From Promineifilum sp019695075 (GTDB lineage: Bacteria > Chloroflexota > Anaerolineae > Promineifilales > Promineifilaceae), in the NCBI GenBank assembly GCA_026129185.1, contig JAHCIO010000016.1, positions 33,675-97,674 on the forward strand: a stretch of DNA of 64,000 nucleotides. The letters run 5' to 3'. The position numbers and the translations under genes are program-made. The stretch's first letter is position 1. Every line of letters starts with the position of its first letter. The notes beneath the pieces were generated by a model. It was not told the origin of the DNA and made no database searches. It saw only the letters and a program-made list of their open reading frames with translations. Below, piece by piece: positions 58,086-64,000 of this stretch.

Positions 58086-59201
58086 ATGTCGGATCTGAAC
58101 GCCCCCGCGCCATCCGGGCGCAAGCTATCGACGCCGCAATGGGTGCTCATCGGGCTGGGCGCGTTGCTCGTCGCCTTCCTGGTGTTGGGCACGCTCATCC
58201 AGCCGGCGACGCCCGACGAGACGCCGCTGGGCGTGCCGCAGGCGTCGTTTGCCACGCTGGCCGTTGTCGCTTTCATGGGCGGGCTGCTCAGCTTCATCTC
58301 CCCCTGCACCCTGCCCGTGCTGACGGCCTACTTCGCCTTCGCCTTCCAGAGCGACCGGCAGCGCATCGCCGCCAACACGCTGGCGTTCATGCTCGGCCTG
58401 GCGACGACGTTCAGCCTGCTGGGCGCGGTCGGCTTTGCTTTGGGCCGGGTGCTGGTGCAGAGCCAGAACCTGCTCATGCTCGTCGGCGGCGCGGCCATTC
58501 TCATCTTCGGCGTCATGAGCCTGCTCGGCCGCGGCTTCGGCGGAGCGACGGGCCTCAGCGAGCGGACGTTCAACCCCGGCATGGGCGGCTCCTATCTCTT
58601 CGGCCTGACCTTCGCCGTCGGCTGGTCGGCCTGCGTCGGGCCGATCCTGGGCGTCATCCTGACCCTCGCCTTCCAGACGGCGACGGTGTGGCAGGGGATG
58701 ATGCTGCTGTTCATCTACACCCTCGGCCTGGGGCTGCCGCTGATGGTCGTCTCGACCTTCTTCGGCCGCATGAGCCGGCAGAGCGGCTTCTGGCGGCTGC
58801 TGCGTGGCAAAGGCTGGCAGTGGGACACGAACGTCTTCGTCATCGCCCTGGTCTGGGCGCTGGCCATCTGGCGCATCGTCGCTGCCGTGGCGCAGTATGC
58901 CATCAAGAACTTCGGCTTCCTGAGCGGGCTGGAGTACTCACTGGCGCTGGAGTTGGGCATCCTGGCCCTGCTGGTGATTGGCGCGCTGCTGTGGACGGTG
59001 ACGAGTTCCACCGCGCGGCGCACGACTATCCACCTGCACACGACGCAACTCATCAGCGGCGCGCTGTTTGTGCTGCTGGGGCTGCTGATGTTGGAGGGGC
59101 AGATGGGGCTGGTCAATGGCGTGCTGGTGCGTTGGTCGGCCGTCGTCGATGAGCGCATGCTGGCCCTGCAAGACTGGCTGCTGGCCGTGCTGGGGCGCTA
59201 A
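58086..59201 (+). CDS. ccdA: Cytochrome c biogenesis thiol transporter CcdA/DsbD-like
   Basis: 379 residues. An N-terminal membrane anchor and LIQPATPDE spacer, then the CcdA core: FMGGLLSFISPCTLPVLTAY (first catalytic Cys) and GLTFAVGWSACVGPILGVIL (second Cys). Six core segments plus two or three extra segments at the end (FGFLSGLEYSLALELGILAL, SGALFVLLGLLMLEGQMG). It moves electrons from cytoplasmic thioredoxin to periplasmic thioredoxin-like proteins such as the next gene. Start 58086 lies after GGAGAG. About 150 residues longer than minimal CcdA. Confidence 0.88.
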   Translation: MSDLNAPAPSGRKLSTPQWVLIGLGALLVAFLVLGTLIQPATPDETPLGVPQASFATLAVVAFMGGLLSFISPCTLPVLTAYFAFAFQSDRQRIAANTLAFMLGLATTFSLLGAVGFALGRVLVQSQNLLMLVGGAAILIFGVMSLLGRGFGGATGLSERTFNPGMGGSYLFGLTFAVGWSACVGPILGVILTLAFQTATVWQGMMLLFIYTLGLGLPLMVVSTFFGRMSRQSGFWRLLRGKGWQWDTNVFVIALVWALAIWRIVAAVAQYAIKNFGFLSGLEYSLALELGILALLVIGALLWTVTSSTARRTTIHLHTTQLISGALFVLLGLLMLEGQMGLVNGVLVRWSAVVDERMLALQDWLLAVLGR

Positions 59202-59243
59202 CGCCGGCTTCGGGCGCGCCGCCGCCGCCCCGGACAATCACCG

Positions 59244-59885
59244 ATGTCGTCTTCACCTGAACCCCACGAACCAATGGATCGCCGCCTGTGGCTGATCCCT
59301 ATCGGGCTGGCGTTGCTGCTGCTGGCGGCAATCGCCGTCGTTTTTGGGCCGCGGCTGCTGGGCGGCAGGGGCGCGGCGCTGCAATCCATCCCCGCCTTCA
59401 GCGGCACGGCCGAAAGTGGCGGCATTCTGGGCGAGGCCGAGGGCCTGCCGGAGCCGGGCGAGACCGCGCCCGACTTCGCCCTGCCCGATCTGGCCGGCGA
59501 GACGGTGCAATTGAGCGACCTCGGCGGCCGGCCGGTGGTGCTCAACTTCTGGGCCACCTGGTGCGCCCCCTGCCGACTGGAGATGCCCATGCTGGAGCAG
59601 GCTGCGGCCGATGGCGGCGACGCGCTGGCCGTACTAACCATCAATCAGGGCGAGACGGCCGAGCAGGTGAGCGCCTTCTTCGACGAGGTCGGCCTGAGCC
59701 TGCCGGCGCTGCTGGACAGTGATAGCGAGGTCGGCCGGGCCTATGGCGCGGTCTACCTGCCGTCGACGTTCATCATCGGCCCGGACGGCATCGTCAGCGC
59801 CGTCCACCACGGCATCCTCTCGCGCGAGGAACTGGACGGCTATCTGGCCGCGCTGGCGGAGGCAGGGCAGGAGACAGCGCAATGA
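59244..59885 (+). CDS. resA: Membrane-anchored thioredoxin (ResA/TlpA/CcmG-like)
   Basis: 213 residues. Anchor WLIPIGLALLLLAAIAVVFG, linker, then thioredoxin fold: APDFALPDLAGETVQLSDLG, FWATWCAPCRLEMPML with CxxC active site, and cis-Pro region YLPSTFIIGPDG. It reduces apocytochrome c cysteines before heme attachment, receiving electrons from CcdA. It overlaps the next gene by ATGA. The symbol is by analogy; CcmG is the name in system I organisms. Confidence 0.87.
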   Translation: MSSSPEPHEPMDRRLWLIPIGLALLLLAAIAVVFGPRLLGGRGAALQSIPAFSGTAESGGILGEAEGLPEPGETAPDFALPDLAGETVQLSDLGGRPVVLNFWATWCAPCRLEMPMLEQAAADGGDALAVLTINQGETAEQVSAFFDEVGLSLPALLDSDSEVGRAYGAVYLPSTFIIGPDGIVSAVHHGILSREELDGYLAALAEAGQETAQ

Positions 59886-60628
59886 TCGACCGCATTTTCC
59901 GCACGCTGGCCCGGCGCTGGCTGCTGTTCCTCAATCTGAGCGTGGCCTTCTACGTCGGCCTGCCGATGTTGGCCCCGGTGCTGATGCACGTCGGGGCGAC
60001 CGGGCCGGCGGCGCTGATCTACCGCGTCTACAGCCCCATGTGCCACCAGTTGGCTTCGCGCTCCTTCTTCCTGTTCGGCGAGCAGGTCGCCTACCCGCGG
60101 GCCATCGCCGGCAGCAGCCTGACGCCCATTGAGACGTTTATGCCCGACCTGCCGGAGTTCGCCGACGCCTCGACCGACCCGGCGCGCTGGGCGACGTTCC
60201 TCTGGCCGGCGCGGCGCTTCGTGGGCAACGAGCAGATGGGCTACAAGATGGCCCTCTGCCAGCGCGACATCAGCATCTATTCCTCGATACTCATCGGCGG
60301 GCTGGTGTATGGGCTGCTGCGGCGGCGCGGGCCGGTGCGGCCGATGCGCTTCTGGCTGTTCCTGCTGATCGGCGTCGCCCCGATCGCCTTCGATGGCTTC
60401 AGCCAACTCTTCAGCCAGTTCTTCGTCGGCTCGCAACTGGAGATGCTGGCGCGGCTGTTCCCGTTGCGCGAAAGCTCGCCGCTGCTGCGCACGCTGACCG
60501 GGGCGATCTTCGGGCTGAGCGTCGTCTGGCTGGTCTACCCGCGGCTGGACGAGCAGTTCAGCATGACCGCCGACGACATCGAGCGGCGGCTGGCGGCCAA
60601 GACGGAGAGCGCCGGCGCGGGCGGCTGA
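59882..60628 (+). CDS. DUF2085 membrane protein
   Basis: 248 residues. LFLNLSVAFYVGLPMLAPVL, YSPMCHQLASRSFFLFGEQV, MALCQRDISIYSSILIGGLV and IGVAPIAFDGFSQLF are the DUF2085 hallmarks (two conserved Cys with His, and DG). About five membrane segments. Function unknown. Coupling to resA by ATGA suggests a role at the end of cytochrome c or redox maturation, and the conserved CHQ/CQRD cysteines fit metal or heme handling (inference). Confidence 0.85.
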   Translation: MIDRIFRTLARRWLLFLNLSVAFYVGLPMLAPVLMHVGATGPAALIYRVYSPMCHQLASRSFFLFGEQVAYPRAIAGSSLTPIETFMPDLPEFADASTDPARWATFLWPARRFVGNEQMGYKMALCQRDISIYSSILIGGLVYGLLRRRGPVRPMRFWLFLLIGVAPIAFDGFSQLFSQFFVGSQLEMLARLFPLRESSPLLRTLTGAIFGLSVVWLVYPRLDEQFSMTADDIERRLAAKTESAGAGG

Positions 60629-60663
60629 GCGCGCCGGCCAGCGGGGCAGAGCCGAGAGACGCC

Positions 60664-61455
60664 TTGACTGAGCGCGCGCTACAACCCGCCGCCGCCGGCG
60701 GACAGGCTGACCCCCTGCGGGCGGAGCTACGCGCCGCCCAGGAAGCGCTGCGCGCGGCCGAGGCCGAGTTGGCCGCGGAGCAGGCCGCCGTCAACGCCTT
60801 CCGCATGCACGCCCGGCTGATGCTCGACGACCTGGCCGATGCCATTCTGCTGCTGCGGGCACGCAAACAGGCGCTGCTGACGGAACTGGCCCTGGCCGCG
60901 GCCGACGACGACCCGCTGGGGCCGCCGCTGGACGCGGCGACGGACGCGCCGCCCGCGGCCGACGACCTCCTGCTGCCAACGGACACCCCCCGCGACCGGG
61001 CGGCCGAGAAGCGCCTCTTCCGCGAGTTGGCCCGCCGTTTCCACCCCGACCTGGCCGGCTCGGCCGGCGAGTTGGCCTATCGCACGTCGGTGATGGCGAC
61101 GGTCAACAGCGCCTACGCCGCCGGCGACATCGGCGCGCTCTATGACCTGGCCGGGGAACTGGAGCCGGGTGAGTTGCGCGAGCTGGACCTGTTGGACACG
61201 CGCGAGGCGCGCCAACTGCGCGAGCAGCTATTGCGCTGTCGCCGCCGGCAGCGCAAGGTGGCCCGTCAACTGGACGAACTGCGCCGCGAGACGACGGCCC
61301 GGCTGTGGCGCAAGGCGCGCGAACTCGACGAGCCGAACGAGAATTGGTGGGCGGCCGTGCGCCGCGAACTGGAGGCAGCGCGGGCGCGGCTGGGCGAGGA
61401 AGTTGCCGTGCTGGAGGCGCTGCGCCCGCAGAGCGAGACCGCGCCCCGCCCTTAA
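60664..61455 (+). CDS. J-domain-like protein with coiled coil
   Basis: 263 residues, TTG start. A coiled coil at about 20-80 (LRAAQEALRAAEAELAAEQA), an acidic linker, then a J-domain-like region with KRLFRELARRFHPDLAGSAG (HPD motif) and VMATVNSAYAAGDIGALYDL. A second Arg-rich coiled coil follows (RCRRRQRKVARQLDELRRET). It should recruit DnaK to a partner. Its place after DUF2085 in the ccm run may be incidental. Start choice is tentative. Confidence 0.75.
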   Translation: MTERALQPAAAGGQADPLRAELRAAQEALRAAEAELAAEQAAVNAFRMHARLMLDDLADAILLLRARKQALLTELALAAADDDPLGPPLDAATDAPPAADDLLLPTDTPRDRAAEKRLFRELARRFHPDLAGSAGELAYRTSVMATVNSAYAAGDIGALYDLAGELEPGELRELDLLDTREARQLREQLLRCRRRQRKVARQLDELRRETTARLWRKARELDEPNENWWAAVRRELEAARARLGEEVAVLEALRPQSETAPRP

Positions 61456-61486
61456 GGTTCTTCGACACCTTGCCGCCGCATACTCC

Positions 61487-61523
61487 TTAGAAACCGGGTT
61501 TTTTCGAAAAACCCGGTTTCTAA
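61487..61523. repeat. Perfect 17-bp-arm palindrome TTAGAAACCGGG...
   Basis: TTAGAAACCGGGTTTTT, TCG, then its exact complement. A/T-rich inner stem: may end transcription in both directions. It lies between the J-domain gene and the PHP gene, 17 bp before the latter's ATG. Confidence 0.85.
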
Positions 61524-61539
61524 CTGAGGAGAATGCAAA

Positions 61540-62475
61540 ATGGATCGCCCCTTTATCGCTGATTTGCACAACCACACCACCGCCTCCGACGGCGAGTACA
61601 GCCCGACCGAGCTAGTCAACCAGGCCGTGGCTCTGGGCCTTCAGGCCGTGGGCGTGACCGACCACGACACGCTCAACGGGCTGGACGAGGCGCTGGCGGC
61701 CGGCGAGGCGGCCGGCATTCGCGTCGTGCCCGGCGTCGAGGTGTCGTTGCGCTTCAAGCGGCCGTATTTCATCGGCACGCTCCACTATCTGCTCTACATC
61801 CCCTACGAGCTGCTCGACGACGCTCGCTTCCGCAAGGAGGCCGAGGCCATCTTTAGCCAGGGGCGCGGCGGCGGGCTGGTGCGCGCGCGCGTGACGGCCA
61901 TCAACGCCGAGTTCGGCCCCAACGGGGCCACGCCGCTGCTGGGGCGGGACTTGACGGCTGAGGAGATCGAGGCCCTGGCCGATAACGTCACCCGCCGCCA
62001 TTTCGCTCTGGCGCTGGCGAACAACCACGGGCTGAGCAAGGAGCAGGTCAACATGCTCATCGGCAACGACAGCCGTGCCTACATCCCATCGGGCATCGAC
62101 CCTAAGACGCTGACGCCCCTGCTGCACGCCTACCCGCAGCTCGTGCGCGTCTTCGCCCACCCGGCGGCCGGCTCCTACCCCGGCGAGAGCCTCTACAACG
62201 AGGTGCTGCCGCCCATCGAAGTGGTCGCCCTGCTCATGCCGGAGTTCCTTGATGAGGGCCTGCTGGGCCTGGACGGGCTGGAAGTGCAATACCCCGGCCA
62301 CGTGCAGGAGCACCGCGACCTGATGGCCGAGTGGGCCGACCGCTATGACCTCATCCAGACGGGCGGTTCGGACTGCCACGACCGTGTCAACCGGCCGCTC
62401 GGCGTCGCCGGCGTCGATGAGGACGGGCTGGATATGCTTCTGTCCCTCCTGGGCGAGACGATCACGGCCGAGTAG
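61540..62475 (+). CDS. PHP-domain phosphoesterase
   Basis: 311 residues. ADLHNHTTASDGEYSPTELV (first metal His pair), AVGVTDHDTLNGLDEALAAG, RVVPGVEVSLRF, VRVFAHPAAGSYPG and IQTGGSDCHDRVNRPLG complete the PHP metal set. It resembles RNase AM/YciV-like or TrpH 3'-5' nucleotidase-type PHP proteins, though the middle insertion (residues 90-165) is its own. GAGGAG lies 10 nt before the ATG, inside the end of the palindrome region. Confidence 0.88.
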   Translation: MDRPFIADLHNHTTASDGEYSPTELVNQAVALGLQAVGVTDHDTLNGLDEALAAGEAAGIRVVPGVEVSLRFKRPYFIGTLHYLLYIPYELLDDARFRKEAEAIFSQGRGGGLVRARVTAINAEFGPNGATPLLGRDLTAEEIEALADNVTRRHFALALANNHGLSKEQVNMLIGNDSRAYIPSGIDPKTLTPLLHAYPQLVRVFAHPAAGSYPGESLYNEVLPPIEVVALLMPEFLDEGLLGLDGLEVQYPGHVQEHRDLMAEWADRYDLIQTGGSDCHDRVNRPLGVAGVDEDGLDMLLSLLGETITAE

Positions 62476-62486
62476 AGAGATAAGAC

Positions 62487-62583
62487 GTAACGCCAGGACG
62501 CGAAGACGCGAGGACGCAAAAAGATTCAATCTCTTTGCGTCCTCGCGTCGTTGCGTCTTGGCGTTAACTTCTTGGCGTTAACT
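62487..62583. repeat. AACGCCAGGACGCGAAGACGC inverted repeat
   Basis: Left arm cgtaacgccaggacgcgaag and onward; right arm cgtcctcgcgtcgttgcgtc ... ttaacttctt with the last 11-12 bp duplicated (ggcgttaacttctt twice). Between two convergent genes. Largest copy of the 12308 family. Confidence 0.88.
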
Positions 62584-62585
62584 TC

Positions 62586-63854
62586 TTATTCCCCGCCGGG
62601 CCAGACGGCGGCGAGGGTGGTGTTGGGCCAGGGTTCGAGGGGCGTGATGTCGCCCGCGCCGCCCAGCACAGCCGTGCCCCACATCTCATTCTGGAAGTAG
62701 CCGACCACCAGGTGATCCGCGTCGAGGAACGGCCGGCCCGTGGCCGAGGGCAGCAGGCCGTCGGCCGTGGCCACCAGCGCCGGCGCGCCGCTATAGGGCG
62801 CGGCCAGCCGGTAGACCGTCCCCGGCGCGGGCACGGCCAGGCCCGGATCGTTGACCGGGATCACCGCTTCGCTGTAGTACAGATCGCCCGTGGGGCTGAA
62901 GGTCGGATAGCCGGCGTAGTCGGCCGTCGTCGGGATGGCGGCCAGCGCCGCCCCGCCCGGCCCGGCGACGTGGATGACCCGGTTCGTGTCGATGTAGGCC
63001 ACCGTGCCGTCGTCCAGGAAATCGCCCGCGCACAGGAACAGGCCCATGTCGGCGCAATCGAAGACCTTCGCCGGCGCGCCGCCGGCTGCGGCCACGCGGT
63101 AGAGATTGTCGTAGCGGCCGTTGAAGGCATTCCACGAGCCGCCCAGGCCGATCGGCTCCCAGGTGAAGTACAGCGTCGCGCCGTCGGCGGTGAAGCGCAG
63201 GGGCGTGACGATGCGCGACTCGCCGCCGAGTTGGTTCTCGAAGACGGGCACAGCGGCGCTGCCGTCGGTCGCGCCGATCCACAGACTGCCCTGCAGGGCC
63301 ATCGCCCCGGCGTCGGGCTGCGTCGCCATGCGGCTCCAGGCCAGGCGGCTCTCGTCGGCGGCCACGGCAAAGCGCAGCAGGTAGTAGACATCGCCCGTGG
63401 CGCGCGTCGGCTCCAGCGGCTCGATGGCCCCGCCCGGCCCCAGGCGCGAGACGACGTTGGTGCTGGCCTCGCTGTCGAAGGCGACGAAATAGAGGCGGTC
63501 GCCGCCGGGCTGGAGGTAGCCCATCGTCTCCGGCAGCGGCAGGGGGCAGCGCTCGCCGGAGAGCGGGTTGTGGGCCTCGAAGCCGGGGCCGACGCTGATA
63601 ATCAGCGCCGGGCGGGGCAGGTCGGGGCAGAGCGCCTCCGGCGTCGTCGCGGCGGTGGCGGTTGGCTCGGCCGTGGGGGCTTCGGTGGGCGCGGCGGTGG
63701 GCTGGCCGGCGGTGGGCGTCTCCGCGGGCAAAGTGGCCACGGCAGCCGTGGGCTGGCCGGGGTCGGCGTCGGGTTCGGCCGTCGTCGCGCCGCCGCAGGC
63801 GACCAGGGCTAACACAGCCAGCAAAACAAGCAGGATCGCAAGTGGTCGTTTCAT
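62586..63854 (-). CDS. Lipoprotein with PD40/TolB-like beta-propeller
   Basis: 422 residues. Signal peptide MKRPLAILLVLLAVLALVAC with lipobox, a Thr/Ala/Pro linker with PTAAPTEAPTAEPTATA repeats (residues 25-75), then a propeller: GDRLYFVAFDSEASTNVVSR, DESRLAWSRMA, LRFTADGATLYFTWEP, FSPTGDLYYSEAVIPVNDPG. Likely anchored outside the membrane. Role unknown. Start 63854 is set by the signal peptide and AGAAAGAGG upstream; an earlier start would add 27 non-signal residues. A TACACT -10-like box lies at 63908-63903. Confidence 0.83.
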   Translation of the reverse strand: MKRPLAILLVLLAVLALVACGGATTAEPDADPGQPTAAVATLPAETPTAGQPTAAPTEAPTAEPTATAATTPEALCPDLPRPALIISVGPGFEAHNPLSGERCPLPLPETMGYLQPGGDRLYFVAFDSEASTNVVSRLGPGGAIEPLEPTRATGDVYYLLRFAVAADESRLAWSRMATQPDAGAMALQGSLWIGATDGSAAVPVFENQLGGESRIVTPLRFTADGATLYFTWEPIGLGGSWNAFNGRYDNLYRVAAAGGAPAKVFDCADMGLFLCAGDFLDDGTVAYIDTNRVIHVAGPGGAALAAIPTTADYAGYPTFSPTGDLYYSEAVIPVNDPGLAVPAPGTVYRLAAPYSGAPALVATADGLLPSATGRPFLDADHLVVGYFQNEMWGTAVLGGAGDITPLEPWPNTTLAAVWPGGE

Positions 63855-63935
63855 CCTCTTTCTCTCTCGGGCGCTTGGGCAGCGCGTCATGGACTGGGCG
63901 TTAGTGTAAGGGATGCGGGCGGGGCGGTCTGCCAA

Positions 63936-64000
63936 ATAGGTTACAGCCAGGGTCTATTTGGGGTACACCGTGGCGGGGGTGTGCCCCCAACCCGCACCCC
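63936..64000. other. Window end, no gene recognised
   Basis: Last 65 bp. Short C/G-rich tracts only, with the divergent upstream region of the lipoprotein gene. Confidence 0.4.

Overview
The window is about 64 kb of high-GC (roughly 65-70 %), densely packed bacterial chromosome. The best overall match is an aerobic Chloroflexota of the Anaerolineae/Promineifilum type. This is an inference from gene content: an Asp23-nusB-fab-rpmF block, cytochrome c maturation genes, F420-type oxidoreductases, SARP/STAND regulators, NACHT and SUMF1-kinase proteins, and many intergenic palindromic repeat families. No rRNA, tRNA, CRISPR array, transposase or phage gene was recognised. Many neighbouring genes overlap by 4 bp (ATGA/GTGA), which both fixes starts and points to translational coupling.

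Layout. 1-5.1 kb: the end of a sugar/small-molecule methyltransferase, then a minus-strand operon of rlmI, two GT2 glycosyltransferases and a membrane GT-C-like glycosyltransferase. 5.2-10.5 kb: a DMT exporter, an alpha/beta hydrolase, and an operon of two membrane proteins, a frameshifted PHP/AlbA-like protein and mogA. 10.6-13.6 kb: nusB, asp23, fabG, fabD and rpmF, driven by a near-consensus promoter. 13.7-16.7 kb: a wrecked XRE regulator, heme O synthase (ctaB) and a class I/II aminotransferase. 17-24.5 kb: an ABC-2 transporter, a nuclease-like conserved gene with a membrane partner, a PadR-CPBP protease pair, DUF4287 and DUF2200 proteins, and a 4-hydroxybutyryl-CoA dehydratase-like enzyme. 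24.7-39.6 kb: a same-strand run opened by DinB and a MerR regulator with two 19-bp-spacer promoters, holding four aldo-keto reductases, a cupin, an esterase, an LLM/F420 oxidoreductase, a sorbosone-dehydrogenase-like lipoprotein, a zinc ADH, a TolB-like propeller, a DUF2255 protein and an MFS exporter. 39.7-42 kb: an AT-rich (about 45 % GC) UvrD-type helicase that looks imported. 42-46 kb: a DinB relic, quinone reductase, DinB, dapB, a 53-codon FAD-oxidoreductase stub and two SnoaL-like proteins. 46-55.5 kb: a signalling/defence-like block of a SARP-STAND regulator, pseudokinase-SUMF1, NUDIX, membrane NACHT, methyltransferase and a HEPN/MNT toxin-antitoxin pair. 55.5-61.5 kb: ccmA, ccmB, ccmC (with a CcmD-like tail), ccdA, resA-like, DUF2085 and a J-domain protein. 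61.5-64 kb: a PHP phosphoesterase and a lipoprotein beta-propeller.

Two genome-wide themes stand out. First, at least ten families of short palindromic or tandem repeats fill gaps between genes, and several have been absorbed into reading frames (both GT2 genes, rlmI, the esterase N-terminus and the end of the nuclease-like gene). Second, several genes have a -10 box only 6-8 nt before the start codon, which predicts leaderless mRNAs.
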